DNA of 64,000 nucleotides from JAKAXS01 sp965279065 (GCA_965279065.1 OZ257134.1:186001-250000), one strand, 5' to 3'. Counted from the stretch's first letter, positions 37,111 through 46,696 are shown. Notes: generated by a model not told the origin, from the letters alone. Program-made: numbers and translations.

Positions 37111-39564
37111 GTGTCCTGGTCCTGGCGCTTCTCGTTCCGCGCGCAACCCTCTCCCAAACCGGGAGAGGGTGAGACGGTCACGATTGTTGAACCCGACAAC
37201 ACCGCAACGCCGGAATTCTGGCTCCAGCGTATCCTCCCCTCGACGTCATCCCCGGGCTTGTCTCAGGGATCCCGGGATCAGCAAGCTGGACAGCCAGGAG
37301 ATGTTGCGTCGGCTCCAACCGAAAGCGTCGCGCCCGACGGCACGCGGGATCCTCGGGACAAGCCCGAGGATGACAGCGTTGCGACGTCTCGCCTCGCTAA
37401 GTTGCGTGGTTTTTCGCAGAAGCTGATCCGTGCGCCACGCCGGTCCCGCTCTCTGAAGCGCACCGCCATCGCCGCAAGCATCATCGTCCTCCTCGCTACT
37501 GGCGGCTACGGCTCGCTTCGTCTCGCCATGTCCCAGATGGGCGAACCGCAGCTGCCGCAGGCGTCCGAGCTGTCCACCGTCGTGCTCGACCGTCACGGCA
37601 AGCTGCTGCGCGCCTACACCACCCCCGACGGTCGCTGGCGCATGCCGGTCGAGCCCGAAGACGTCGATCCCCGTTATCTCGCCATCTTGATGGCCTTCGA
37701 AGACCAGCGCTTCTACGAGCATCCCGGTTTCGAAGCCCGCGCCTTCGTTCGCGCGGCTGTCACCGCCGTCACGCACGGCCGCCTCGTCTCCGGCGGTTCC
37801 ACTCTGACAATGCAGGTCGCGCGCCTCCTCGACGGCCGCCACGAACGCACCCCGCAAGGCAAGCTGCGCCAGATCGTGCGCGCGCTGCAGCTGGAGGAAC
37901 GCTTCGACAAGAAAGAAATCCTCCGCCTCTACCTGCGGCTGGCGCCGTTCGGCGGCAACATTGAAGGCACGCGCGCCGCCTCCCTCGCCTACTTCGGCAA
38001 GGAGCCGCGTCATCTCTCGGTCGGCGAAGCAGCTCTCCTCGTCGCCCTGCCCCAGTCGCCCGAAGTCCGCCGCCCCGACCGCGGCAGCAGGTACGCCGAA
38101 ATCGCCCGCAACCGCGTGCTCGACCGCGCCCTCGAGGTCGGCGTCATCACCCAGGCCGAGGCCAATCGCGCCAAGGCCGAACGTGTACCGACCGCCCGCC
38201 GCCCGTTCCCCAAGCTTGCGCCGCATCTGTCTGATAGCGAAGTCGCCCACAACCCCGACGCCCATATCGTGCGCACCACGCTCGACGCCGGCATCCAGAC
38301 CGCACTCGAAACGCTCGCCGAGGACCAGGCCCGCCTGCTCGGCCCCAAGCTGTCGGCAGCCATCCTCGCTGCCGATCACACCACCGGCGAAGTCCTCGCC
38401 TACGTCGGCTCCGCCGGCTATCTCGACGGTACGCGCTTCGGCGCCGTCGACATGGTGCAGGCCGTGCGCTCACCCGGCTCGACACTGAAGCCCGTCATCT
38501 ACGGCCTCGCTTTCGAGGCCGGCCTCGCCCACCCGGAAACCTTCATCGAAGACAAGCGCGCCCGCTTCGGCAGCTACAGCCCCGAGAACTTCGACGAGGA
38601 TTTCCACGGCACCGTCACCATGCGCGAAGCCCTCGGCAATTCGCTCAACGTCCCCGCCGTGAAGGTGCTGGCCGCCGTCGGCCCCAATCGCCTCGTCGGC
38701 CGCCTCAAGCGCGCCGGCCTCGAACCGCAGATGCCGCCGATGACGCAGCCGACACTGGCGATCGCGCTCGGCGGTGTCGGCACCACGCTGCAGGATCTCA
38801 CCTCGCTCTACGCCGGCATCGCCCGCGGCGGAGAAGCCATCAAGCTGTCCTGGCGCCCGGACGAGATCGCGCCCGCCGAAGGCTCGGGCCTGCGCGCCGC
38901 TGCCGCCGCCAAGCGCCGCGTGCTGTCGCCGGTCGCGTCCTGGTACGTCACCGATATCCTCAAGGACGCGCCGCCGCCCGCCAACTTCAAGCGCGGATCC
39001 ATCGCCTACAAGACCGGCACGTCGTACGGCTATCGTGACGCCTGGGCCATCGGCTACGACGGCCGCTACACCATCGCCGTATGGATCGGCCGTCCCGACG
39101 GCGTCTCGACGCCGGGTCTTATGGGCCGCCTCGCCGCCGCGCCCATCCTGTTCGACGCCTTCACGCGCATCAGCGAGCATCGCACCGCCTTCGCGCCCGC
39201 CCCGCCCGGCGTTCTCAAGGTCAGCAGCGGCGCCGACCTGCCGCCGCCCCTCAAGCGCTTTCGCGAAGGACCCGACGACGTCGTGGCCTCAGCCGGCCCA
39301 TTTCTTGAGCCGCCCGTGCTGATCTCTTTCCCGCCCGATCGCGCCGAACTGGAGCGTCAGTCCGAGGACGAACAGCCCGTGATTTTCAAGGCCGAGGGTG
39401 GCGCCTTGCCGCTCACCTGGCTCGTCGACGGCAAGCCGATAAACTCTAATCCCCACCGCCGCGAAGTCGACTGGAAGCCCGATGCCTTGGGCTTCGTCAA
39501 GCTCTCCGTGGTGGACGCCAAGGGCCGCGTCGACCGCGTGACCGTTCGTCTCAAGCAGGATTGA
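37111..39564 (+). CDS. pbpC: Penicillin-binding protein 1C
   Basis: 817 residues from GTG 37111. A transmembrane helix near 112-134 is followed by glycosyltransferase 51 domain (FEDQRFYEHPG about 196-206), transpeptidase domain with SxxK in SPGSTLKP (about 453-460) and KTGTS (about 634), and a C-terminal BiPBP_C domain. It polymerises and crosslinks peptidoglycan. The first ~90 residues are read through palindromic repeats (37147-37169, 37245-37272, 37347-37374), so that part is not conserved protein. TTG 37402 is a possible true start. Paired with the upstream macroglobulin gene. Confidence 0.93.
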   Translation: MSWSWRFSFRAQPSPKPGEGETVTIVEPDNTATPEFWLQRILPSTSSPGLSQGSRDQQAGQPGDVASAPTESVAPDGTRDPRDKPEDDSVATSRLAKLRGFSQKLIRAPRRSRSLKRTAIAASIIVLLATGGYGSLRLAMSQMGEPQLPQASELSTVVLDRHGKLLRAYTTPDGRWRMPVEPEDVDPRYLAILMAFEDQRFYEHPGFEARAFVRAAVTAVTHGRLVSGGSTLTMQVARLLDGRHERTPQGKLRQIVRALQLEERFDKKEILRLYLRLAPFGGNIEGTRAASLAYFGKEPRHLSVGEAALLVALPQSPEVRRPDRGSRYAEIARNRVLDRALEVGVITQAEANRAKAERVPTARRPFPKLAPHLSDSEVAHNPDAHIVRTTLDAGIQTALETLAEDQARLLGPKLSAAILAADHTTGEVLAYVGSAGYLDGTRFGAVDMVQAVRSPGSTLKPVIYGLAFEAGLAHPETFIEDKRARFGSYSPENFDEDFHGTVTMREALGNSLNVPAVKVLAAVGPNRLVGRLKRAGLEPQMPPMTQPTLAIALGGVGTTLQDLTSLYAGIARGGEAIKLSWRPDEIAPAEGSGLRAAAAAKRRVLSPVASWYVTDILKDAPPPANFKRGSIAYKTGTSYGYRDAWAIGYDGRYTIAVWIGRPDGVSTPGLMGRLAAAPILFDAFTRISEHRTAFAPAPPGVLKVSSGADLPPPLKRFREGPDDVVASAGPFLEPPVLISFPPDRAELERQSEDEQPVIFKAEGGALPLTWLVDGKPINSNPHRREVDWKPDALGFVKLSVVDAKGRVDRVTVRLKQD
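37147..37374. repeat. Three palindromic repeats inside the 5' part of pbpC
   Basis: A 9-bp hairpin CCCTCTCCC/GGGAGAGGG (37147-37169), then GTCATCCCCGGGCTTGTC... (37245-37272) and an inverted near-copy GGATCC...GATGAC (37347-37374), 28 bases each, about 75 bases apart. The same types recur at 52345, 52525, 54790 and 54875. In-frame reading across them shows no stop. Confidence 0.75.
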
Positions 39565-39636
39565 GGTACGGGGTGGCATCGACCCCGGCCACGGGCTAGT
39601 CTCCGCCCGGCTCCAACCCGGGATCGACGGCACGAT

Positions 39637-40746
39637 ATGCAGGATACGCAAGGCCTTGTGCGTTATGGCTCGCCGTTGACCGGCCTGCTGATCCTGCTGC
39701 TGCTCTATTTCTTGTACGGCGGCACGCCTGGCGGTCCCGGCCAGCCGCCGCTGGCCGCCGAGCTTCCCGCACTCTCCGCGAAACTGGACGAAACGTCCGT
39801 ATCCGGCATCTCATCCGGCGCCTATATGGCAGGCCAGTTCGAGATCGCCCACTCCAGCATCGTCACCGGTGCGGCCATCATTGCCGGCGGCCCTTACGGC
39901 TGCGCGCAAAGCGCCTTCGCCGACCTCATGCCCGGCCCCGGCACGGCGATGATGAACGTCGCCAAGGCCGTCAACGGCTGCATGCTGAACGCCATGGCCA
40001 TGTGGGGCGTGCCCAACCCGCCGCTATTGGCCGACAAGGCCGAGAACCTCGCCCGCGACGGCAAGATCGATCCCATCGACGGCGTGCGCCGCGACCGCAT
40101 CTACCTGTTTTCCGGCAAGGAAGACCGCACCGTCATGCCCGCCATCGTCGAGGCCGCGGCCGACTTCTATCGCCGGCTCGGCGTACCGGCCGAAAACATG
40201 CTGATGGTCGCCAACTATCCCGCCGGCCACGCCTTCGTCACGGAGCACTCGGGCAGCGCCTGCGGTATCTCCGACAAGCCTTACGTCGTCGATTGCGATT
40301 ACGACCAGGCCGGAGCCCTGCTGCAGCACATCTATGGTCCCCTGCAGCCGCCCGCCATGCAGCCGACCGGCACGTTCTCAACGTTCGACCAGCGCCCGTT
40401 CACCGCCGGCATGGATCGCCACGGTCTGTCTGACGTCGGCGAAGTCTACGTCCCCAAATCCTGCGCAACGGAAAGCTGCCGCGTCCACATCGCTTTCCAC
40501 GGCTGCGCCCAGAACCGTGCCACCGTCGGCGAGGCTTTCGTCGAGACCACCGGCTTCGCGCGCTGGGCCGATACCAACGCCCTGATCGTGCTGTTCCCGC
40601 AGACGGCGGCCAGCGCCATGAACCCGCAGGCATGCTGGGACTGGTGGGGCTTCACCAGCAGCGACTACCTGACCAAGAACGCGCCGCAGATCAGCGCCGT
40701 CTACCGCATGCTGCAACAACTCGGCCGGCCGCGTCCGGCATCGTAA
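39637..40746 (+). CDS. PHB depolymerase-like extracellular esterase
   Basis: 369 residues with an N-terminal signal/anchor helix (about 13-27). It shows the alpha/beta-hydrolase nucleophile GISSGAYMA (about 57-65), a downstream SGKEDRTVMP Asp-containing loop, and a YPAGHAFV His segment, followed by a second half with HGCAQNRATVGEAFVETTGF and a GFTSSDY end typical of poly(3-hydroxybutyrate) depolymerase (esterase PhbD-type) families. It would hydrolyse polyhydroxyalkanoate or a similar ester outside the cytoplasm. Substrate not proven. It may be cotranscribed with the barrel gene downstream (15 bases away). Confidence 0.8.
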   Translation: MQDTQGLVRYGSPLTGLLILLLLYFLYGGTPGGPGQPPLAAELPALSAKLDETSVSGISSGAYMAGQFEIAHSSIVTGAAIIAGGPYGCAQSAFADLMPGPGTAMMNVAKAVNGCMLNAMAMWGVPNPPLLADKAENLARDGKIDPIDGVRRDRIYLFSGKEDRTVMPAIVEAAADFYRRLGVPAENMLMVANYPAGHAFVTEHSGSACGISDKPYVVDCDYDQAGALLQHIYGPLQPPAMQPTGTFSTFDQRPFTAGMDRHGLSDVGEVYVPKSCATESCRVHIAFHGCAQNRATVGEAFVETTGFARWADTNALIVLFPQTAASAMNPQACWDWWGFTSSDYLTKNAPQISAVYRMLQQLGRPRPAS

Positions 40747-40760
40747 AAGGGATTTCACTC

Positions 40761-41696
40761 GTGGCGTCGATCTCGGCACTCCGTCCACTGCGTCTCGCCG
40801 GACAATCCCCACCCGCGTGGGCGCGCGCCCTCGACGTGACCGGCAGCCTGCTCGCCGCCGCTGCCTTGGGCTGGTGGGTCTTGGCCCAGGCGGCCACGCC
40901 CGATGACGACGCCGTCCGCGCGGCCGATGCCGCCGCATCGCTGCGTGACCTGCCCCGCGCCCGCGAAACCACGCTCGGCTTCTATGGCGGCGTGCCCAAC
41001 ACCCTTCCGAGCGACGTCACCATCCAGAAATCGGACGCGCACGATTTCACGCTGCGTGACGTGCAATGGGAAGGCAAGCCTTTCACCAATCCCATCTACT
41101 ACGGCGTTCGCACCGCGCGCTGGCTGACGAACCGCAGCGGGGTCATGCTGGATTTCACGCACTCCAAGGCCATCGCCCTGCGTGACGTGCAGCACACCAT
41201 TACCGGCACGCTCGGCGGCAAGCCCGCCCCCGCCCAGGGCACGGTTGACGATCTCTTCGGCAAACTGGAAGCCAGCCACGGCCACAACATGCTGACGCTG
41301 AACGGCCTGCTCCGCCTGCCCAGCATCACCGCCCGCCTGTCGCCCTACGTTGGTCTCGGCGCCGGGGTGTCGCTGCCGCACATGGAAGTCGACATCAAGG
41401 GCGAGCCGCGCACCTACGAGTATCAGTATGCCGGCCCCGTCGGCCAGGCCTTGGCCGGCCTCGAACTGCGCCTGCCGCGCGTCTCCCTGTTTCTCGAATA
41501 CAAGTTCACGCTCGCCCCCTATGACGTCCCGCTCAGCGGCAAGACGTCGAGCGATTTCCTGCCTCAGGATTTGTGGCGCCAGTTGCAAGCCTGGCTCGAC
41601 GGCGGCGAACCTCCGGGCGGTCGCCTGGCCACGACCTTCGTCAGCCACCAGGTCATCGGCGGCATCGCCCTGCGCGTCGCCCCCGCCGCGCCCTAA
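40761..41696 (+). CDS. Outer-membrane beta-barrel, lipid A oxidase (LpxQ)-like
   Basis: 311 residues. An N-terminal export helix (about 25-45) is followed by a beta-barrel-type pattern with alternating hydrophobic strands: LGFYGGVPNTLPSDVTI, DFTLRDVQWEGKPF, YYGVRTARWL, SPYVGLGAGVSLPHMEV and LFLEYKFTLAP. This matches the outer-membrane lipid A oxidase group of Rhizobiales, in which LpxQ converts the proximal glucosamine to 2-aminogluconate. The assignment is by pattern only. GTG 40761 has AAAGGG upstream. It meets the next gene tail to tail (4-base overlap). Confidence 0.65.
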   Translation: MASISALRPLRLAGQSPPAWARALDVTGSLLAAAALGWWVLAQAATPDDDAVRAADAAASLRDLPRARETTLGFYGGVPNTLPSDVTIQKSDAHDFTLRDVQWEGKPFTNPIYYGVRTARWLTNRSGVMLDFTHSKAIALRDVQHTITGTLGGKPAPAQGTVDDLFGKLEASHGHNMLTLNGLLRLPSITARLSPYVGLGAGVSLPHMEVDIKGEPRTYEYQYAGPVGQALAGLELRLPRVSLFLEYKFTLAPYDVPLSGKTSSDFLPQDLWRQLQAWLDGGEPPGGRLATTFVSHQVIGGIALRVAPAAP

Positions 41697-42415
41697 GCGC
41701 CAACTCGCCCGCGCCGGGCGTCGACGTTGCGTTGGATGATGTTGATCTTCTGCCAGATCTTCTGGCTGAGACCGGTCGCCGTCCGTTCGATGTCGGACAC
41801 GCTCTCCGTCACCACCGGATCGGGATAGCTCTGCGCATAGAGCGCCGCCACCTTCGAGGCGAGCGACAACATTTCCGAGCAGTAGTCCAGGTAGCGCAGC
41901 ATATGCTCCGGCGTCAGCACCCGGTCCGGCGACGACGCCGTCGGCGGTGTCACGCCGATCTCGGTGCTGGGGTCTTTCGTCAGCTGGTGCATGTCGATCA
42001 CGTGCACGATCGACCGCAGCTCGTGTAAAGCCTGCAGCGACCGCTTGCGCTTGCGCCGATCCTCCAGGCTGACGAGGAAGAACAGGCTCGCGCCCATCAG
42101 CACCAGGATGTTGAAGGCGCTGTCGATGCCTTGCAACGTGCCGAACAGATCGTCGCTCGCCCGCGTACTCGACAGCATGATGCCGCCGAGCGTGACCAGG
42201 AGCGCCAGCCCGCTCGCCAGCACGGCCCCGACAATCCCGCGCAGCACCCAGTCCGGCCTGCGGATCGCCTTCGCCCGGTCGTGCGTTTCTTTGGCGATCT
42301 CCGTCAGCTCCGCGCACACCCCGGCAAGGCCGGCGCCGGGAAAGCGTTCGCTTACCCGGCGCTGCAGCTGTTGCAAGGTCTCGATGATGCGCGTGGCGTC
42401 GAGCGTCCGATACAT
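41693..42415 (-). CDS. Two-helix membrane protein of unknown function
   Basis: 240 residues, family not recognised. Two predicted helices (about 60-82 and 101-120) separated by a short loop, a basic RKRKRSL stretch after the second, and a helical C-terminal domain (MLRYLDYCSEMLSLASKVAALYAQSYP) that may be cytoplasmic. ATG 42415 is preferred; TTG 42439 would add eight residues. It ends tail to tail with the LpxQ-like gene; the TM2 protein gene lies 53 bases upstream in the same direction. Confidence 0.65.
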   Translation of the reverse strand: MYRTLDATRIIETLQQLQRRVSERFPGAGLAGVCAELTEIAKETHDRAKAIRRPDWVLRGIVGAVLASGLALLVTLGGIMLSSTRASDDLFGTLQGIDSAFNILVLMGASLFFLVSLEDRRKRKRSLQALHELRSIVHVIDMHQLTKDPSTEIGVTPPTASSPDRVLTPEHMLRYLDYCSEMLSLASKVAALYAQSYPDPVVTESVSDIERTATGLSQKIWQKINIIQRNVDARRGRVGA

Positions 42416-42468
42416 TCGCGTACCGAGTTGGTGGTCCAAGAGCCCGCGAGACGGATGGGTCTAACCCG

Positions 42469-42921
42469 TCACCGGCCCCGTAGGCTCGCCACGAGTTCCG
42501 TATTGTGCCGGCGGATCCAGCCGGGAATGAGGAACGCGTCCACGATCCACCAGATGGTGTAGGCCGCCAGCAGTCCCATTCCGACCAGGTAGAGCGGGTC
42601 CGAGATCATGGCCTGCACGGCGGCGGCATCTGGCGGCGGCACCGTAGCCGGATCGAGTTCCTGGCCGCTTTCCGCGGCCTTCCGTGCCGCGTCGATGCCC
42701 TGCTGCATCATCGGCCACATACCGCGCAGAACTAGGCCATACCCCACGACCAAAGTTGCCAGCATCGCCAGGCCCGATTTGATGTGACGCGTGTAGAGCC
42801 GGTGGGCGCCCAGCCAGCCCAGGAAGATCCACAGCAGATAGGCAACGAGCTTCGATTTCTTGTTGGCATCATAGAGGATCTGGCCCTCTGTGCCCAAGTT
42901 CAGCGAGTCGGTCTGAGCCAT
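42469..42921 (-). CDS. TM2 domain-containing protein
   Basis: 150 residues. The TM2 signature KSKLVAYLLWIFLGWLGAHRLY (about 22-43; the helix-loop with Gly-His-Arg-Tyr) is followed by more helices, and a periplasmic or loop region before the last helix (SDPLYLVGMGLLAAYTIWWIVDAFLIPGW). TM2 proteins are membrane proteins of undefined role. ATG 42921 has GGGGGA at 7 bases, better than ATG 42927. It sits on its own promoter downstream of dapD on the same strand. Confidence 0.85.
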   Translation of the reverse strand: MAQTDSLNLGTEGQILYDANKKSKLVAYLLWIFLGWLGAHRLYTRHIKSGLAMLATLVVGYGLVLRGMWPMMQQGIDAARKAAESGQELDPATVPPPDAAAVQAMISDPLYLVGMGLLAAYTIWWIVDAFLIPGWIRRHNTELVASLRGR

Positions 42922-43020
42922 TTCCATTCCCCCAAATTAAAGGTTTGCCTGAGCGTCAATTGTTATCCCGACACCGTTCTTTATACAGCGCTGCTTGCCC
43001 CGGTAAACCTCACCTTTGCG

Positions 43021-43875
43021 TCAGTCGCGCAACAGCTCGTTGATCGACGTCTTGGATCGCGTCTTCTCATCGACCCGCTTGACGATCACGGCACAATAGA
43101 GGTTCGGCCCCGGCTCCCCATTCGGCAGTGGTTTGCCCGCCATCGAACCCGACACGACGACGGAGTACGGCGGCACACGGCCGTACATCTTCTCGCCGGT
43201 GGAGCGGTCGATGATCGTCGTCGAGGCGCCGAGATAGACCCCCATCGACAGCACTGAGCCCTCGCCGACCTGCACGCCCTCCGCCACCTCGGCGCGTGCG
43301 CCGATGAAGCAGTTGTCCTCGATAATGACCGGCCCCGCCTGCAGCGGCTCCAGCACGCCGCCGATACCCGCGCCGCCCGAAATGTGACAGTTCTTGCCGA
43401 TCTGCGCGCAGGATCCGACCGTCGCCCACGTGTCCACCATCGTCCCGCTGTCGACGTAGGCGCCGAGGTTGACGAATGACGGCAGCAGCACCACGCCCGG
43501 CGCGATGTAGGCCGAATGCCGCACGATCGAGCCGGGCAGGGCCCGGAACCCGGCCGCCTTGAAATCCTCGGCCGTCATTCCCGCGAATTTCGGCGGCACC
43601 TTGTCCCACCAGAACGATCCCGCCGGCCCGCCCGAGATCGTCTCCATCTCGTTGAGCCGGAACGACAGCAGCACCGCCTTCTTGAGCCATTGGTTGACCG
43701 TCCATGTACCGTCAACCTTCTCCGCCACGCGCAGCTTGCCGCCGTCCAGCAGGTTGAGCGCCGTCGTCACGGCGTCGCGTACCTCGCCCTTGGTCGCCGA
43801 CGTGATGCCGTCGCGAGCCTCCCAGGCGGCTTCGATCGTGGACTTGAGTGCTTCGGTCGGTGCGGCGGTCGCCAT
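43021..43875 (-). CDS. dapD: 2,3,4,5-tetrahydropyridine-2,6-dicarboxylate N-succinyltransferase
   Basis: 284 residues, the normal size. N-terminal helical domain followed by a left-handed beta-helix of hexapeptide repeats (about 100-240: VRHSAYIAPGVVLLPSFVNLGAYVDSGTMVDTWATVGSCAQIG), and a C-terminal KRVDEKTRSKTSINELLRD. It commits tetrahydrodipicolinate to the succinylase branch of lysine/diaminopimelate synthesis; dapE and lysA of the same route lie at 56.7 and 48.2 kb. ATG 43875 is chosen over a TTG seven codons upstream. Confidence 0.97.
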   Translation of the reverse strand: MATAAPTEALKSTIEAAWEARDGITSATKGEVRDAVTTALNLLDGGKLRVAEKVDGTWTVNQWLKKAVLLSFRLNEMETISGGPAGSFWWDKVPPKFAGMTAEDFKAAGFRALPGSIVRHSAYIAPGVVLLPSFVNLGAYVDSGTMVDTWATVGSCAQIGKNCHISGGAGIGGVLEPLQAGPVIIEDNCFIGARAEVAEGVQVGEGSVLSMGVYLGASTTIIDRSTGEKMYGRVPPYSVVVSGSMAGKPLPNGEPGPNLYCAVIVKRVDEKTRSKTSINELLRD

Positions 43876-44118
43876 CTGCGCAGGCCCTTTTTTCAACAGC
43901 GAATTGAACTGGGCGCCTTTTGCGGGGTGAGCCGCTGCAATGTCAATAAATGAGGCACGTGGGCGCGCAGAAAACCACCGCTCTCGCGCCTTGAGCGTCT
44001 GTCAACCTGTTAAAAGTAACGCTAGACCACGATCTAATAGTTACACCATTTTAAGCATCTATTACTATCGTACCCGAGCCGTGATCTCGCCCATCCCGGT
44101 GCGTCCCCCAGTCCTCTA

Positions 44119-44613
44119 GTGCCCAGTGAGTGCCCCGTGTTGAATCCCAACGAGCCGACCGGCAATGTCATTAGCTTGCCGCGGACCGGTGACGGCTTCA
44201 TCGCAGAAACCGCCATCAAGTTGGATCGCCTGCAGGCGATCGTCTCATCCCTAGATCACGAGACCCGTGAGAGCAAAAAGGCCCTTTCGGAGTTGTCCGA
44301 GGTGGCCGACCGCGCACGCCGTACACAGGCGTTCGAGGAGTCGCTACGCAATGCCCGCGAATACAAGATCGACGAGATGGTCCGTGCCTGCAGGGAACTG
44401 AAGGCGCGCCTGGACCACATCGAAGGCAATCGCGCCGACTTCATGTCGCTGCCCCACAACACGTTCGAGGCCATCAATGCCAAACTGGCGGACCTCGACG
44501 CGGTGAAGGCATCGGCGGAAGCCTCGGAGAAACGCGTGCGCATGAACGGCATCCTGTTTAGCGCCGCGTTGTTCCTGCTGGTCATGCTGCCGCTCTATTC
44601 GAAGTTCATTTGA
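44119..44613 (+). CDS. Coiled-coil tail-anchored membrane protein, unknown
   Basis: Up to 164 residues. A helical, charged coiled-coil-like body (about 45-130, rich in Glu, Arg, Lys and Ala heptads) is followed by one C-terminal membrane helix (about 141-160, GILFSAALFLLVMLPLYSKFI) with almost nothing beyond it. That gives a tail-anchored protein with its body in the cytoplasm. The start is uncertain (GTG 44119 or GTG 44137, no good ribosome site). The gene ends within the end of the convergent TlpA-like gene (8-base overlap). No family recognised. Confidence 0.65.
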   Translation: MPSECPVLNPNEPTGNVISLPRTGDGFIAETAIKLDRLQAIVSSLDHETRESKKALSELSEVADRARRTQAFEESLRNAREYKIDEMVRACRELKARLDHIEGNRADFMSLPHNTFEAINAKLADLDAVKASAEASEKRVRMNGILFSAALFLLVMLPLYSKFI

Positions 44614-45247
44614 GTTGCGCCGAGATCAACGCTTTGGCTGCCTCGCTGTCCCACTCCGCTGGGCCGGCGAGACGGCCGATCTCGCGTCCCTCGGCATCGA
44701 TCAGTAGCGTCGTCGGTAGCCCGACCGGTTTCAGATTGAAGCCTTCCTTGCCAGTTGGGTCGATGTAGAAGTTCAGGTGGCTGACTTTGATTTCGCCTAG
44801 GAACTTTTGCGCCTTGTCGACGCCGTCCTTGTCCAGGCTCAATGCCACCACCTCGAACTTGTCCGAGCCCATGGCCGCCTGCAGCCTGTCGAGCGCCGGC
44901 ATTTCGTGACGGCACGGTGCGCACCACGTCGCCCACAGGTTCAACAGGATCGTCTTGCCCTTGAAGTCGGCGATCGTCAGCGCCTTTCCGTCCTTGCCCT
45001 GAAAGGTAAACGCCGGCAGCGCCTCGGGGTTGGCTCGCTTTACGAAAGCCGCCATTTCGGTGCCGCTCGAGCCTGCGGCGGGCTTAGTCTCAGGCGCCGC
45101 GTCGCCCTGCACCGCCACACGAGCGTTGTCAGGGGGCAGCACCATCACGTATACCGCGCCGAACCCGACCAGCGCCGCCAGCGCCGCCAGCCACAGCGAT
45201 TGTGCCAGCGAAAGCCTTCCACCTGACGGTGCCTGTTCGGTATTCAT
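44606..45247 (-). CDS. TlpA-like thiol:disulfide interchange protein
   Basis: 213 residues. An N-terminal membrane anchor (about 16-38) and a periplasmic thioredoxin-fold domain with WATWCAPCRHEMP; cysteines at about 109 and 112 are the redox pair. The cis-proline region TYPT-like KPVGLPTTLLID follows. Such proteins reduce disulfides for cytochrome c or copper-site maturation. Gene ends in an 8-base overlap with the tail-anchored protein gene; it is divergent from argH, 40 bases away. Confidence 0.88.
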   Translation of the reverse strand: MNTEQAPSGGRLSLAQSLWLAALAALVGFGAVYVMVLPPDNARVAVQGDAAPETKPAAGSSGTEMAAFVKRANPEALPAFTFQGKDGKALTIADFKGKTILLNLWATWCAPCRHEMPALDRLQAAMGSDKFEVVALSLDKDGVDKAQKFLGEIKVSHLNFYIDPTGKEGFNLKPVGLPTTLLIDAEGREIGRLAGPAEWDSEAAKALISAQLK

Positions 45248-45286
45248 GCGTTCGTTATCCTAGAAGTTGCCGCCGGAGCCGCCATC

Positions 45287-46696
45287 GTGACCGACAAGAA
45301 AGCCAACGCGATGTGGGGCGGCCGTTTCAGCCAGTCTCCAGCCGAGATCATGCAGGAGATAAACGCCTCGGTCTCCTTCGACAAGGCGTTGGCTCCCCAG
45401 GACATCCGTGCCTCCAAGGCGCACGCCACGATGCTGGCCGACGCCGGCATCATCACCAAGGCCGACGCCCAGGAAATCCTGAAGGGTCTCGACGAGATAG
45501 CTACGCAGATCGCGGCCGGCAGTTTCGAGTTCTCCAGGGCGCTCGAAGACGTGCACATGAACGTGGAGAGCCGTCTGAAGGACGCCATCGGCACCCCCGC
45601 CGGCCGGCTGCACACCGCGCGCTCGCGCAACGACCAGGTCGCGACCGACTTCCGCCTCTGGGTCCGCGATGCCGTCGACACCTTTGACGCTGGCCTTCTG
45701 GCCTTGCAGCGCGCCCTCGTCACCAAGGCCGCGGCGCATGCGGCCACCGTCATGCCCGGTTTCACGCATCTGCAACCCGCCCAGCCCGTCACCTTCGGCC
45801 ACCATCTGCTGGCGTACGTGGAGATGTTCGCGCGCGATCGCGGTCGCTTTGCCGACGCCCGCACCCGCCTCAACGAAAGCCCACTCGGCTCCGCCGCGCT
45901 GGCCGGCACGTCGTTTCCCATCGACCGGCATCAGACGGCGCAAGCGCTGGGCTTCGATCGTCCCATGGCCAACTCGCTCGACGGTGTCTCCGACCGCGAC
46001 TTCGCGCTGGAAACGCTCGCCGCCGCCACCATCTGCGCCGTCCACCTGTCGCGGCTGGCCGAGGAGATCGTGATCTGGATGACGCCCCAGTTCGGCTTCA
46101 TCCGCCTCAGCGATAAGTTCACCACCGGCTCCTCGATCATGCCCCAGAAGCGCAACCCGGACGCCGCCGAGCTGGCGCGCGCCAAGGTGGGCCGCGTCGC
46201 CGGCGCCTTCCAAGGGCTCGTGATGGTGATGAAAGGCCTGCCGCTCGCCTATTCCAAGGACATGCAGGAAGACAAGGAGCAAACGTTCGACGCGCTTGCC
46301 AGCTTGCGCCTCGCCATCGCCGCGATGACCGGCATGGCCGAAGACATGGAGCCCAATGTCGAGACCATGCGCGCCGCCGCCGGCCGGGGTTATTCCACGG
46401 CCACCGACCTCGCCGACTGGCTCGTGCGCGAGTTGAAGTTGCCATTCCGTGACGCCCACCACGTCACCGGCAGCATCGTCAAGGCGGCGGAGGACAAGGG
46501 CCTCGACCTGGAAAATCTGCCGCTGGAAGTCATGCAAAAAGTCGAACCGCGCATCACCAAGGCCGTGTTTTCCGTCCTCAGCGTTGAGAATTCTGTGAAA
46601 AGCCGGGTCTCCTATGGGGGAACTGCGCCACAGAACGTCGCCAAAATGGCCGAAGCCTGGTCGAAGCGGTTGGAAAAGGACGGCAAGACCGGCTAG
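45287..46696 (+). CDS. argH: Argininosuccinate lyase
   Basis: 469 residues, full length. N-terminal MWGGRF motif, HTGRSRND-like HTARSRNDQVATDFR (about 104-118), and the family signature GSSIMPQKRNP (about 282-292) are present. It splits argininosuccinate to arginine and fumarate. Start GTG 45287; an alternative begins at ATG 45311 (MWGGRF). argH, a small lipoprotein and lysA in this order is common in alphaproteobacteria. Confidence 0.97.
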   Translation: MTDKKANAMWGGRFSQSPAEIMQEINASVSFDKALAPQDIRASKAHATMLADAGIITKADAQEILKGLDEIATQIAAGSFEFSRALEDVHMNVESRLKDAIGTPAGRLHTARSRNDQVATDFRLWVRDAVDTFDAGLLALQRALVTKAAAHAATVMPGFTHLQPAQPVTFGHHLLAYVEMFARDRGRFADARTRLNESPLGSAALAGTSFPIDRHQTAQALGFDRPMANSLDGVSDRDFALETLAAATICAVHLSRLAEEIVIWMTPQFGFIRLSDKFTTGSSIMPQKRNPDAAELARAKVGRVAGAFQGLVMVMKGLPLAYSKDMQEDKEQTFDALASLRLAIAAMTGMAEDMEPNVETMRAAAGRGYSTATDLADWLVRELKLPFRDAHHVTGSIVKAAEDKGLDLENLPLEVMQKVEPRITKAVFSVLSVENSVKSRVSYGGTAPQNVAKMAEAWSKRLEKDGKTG

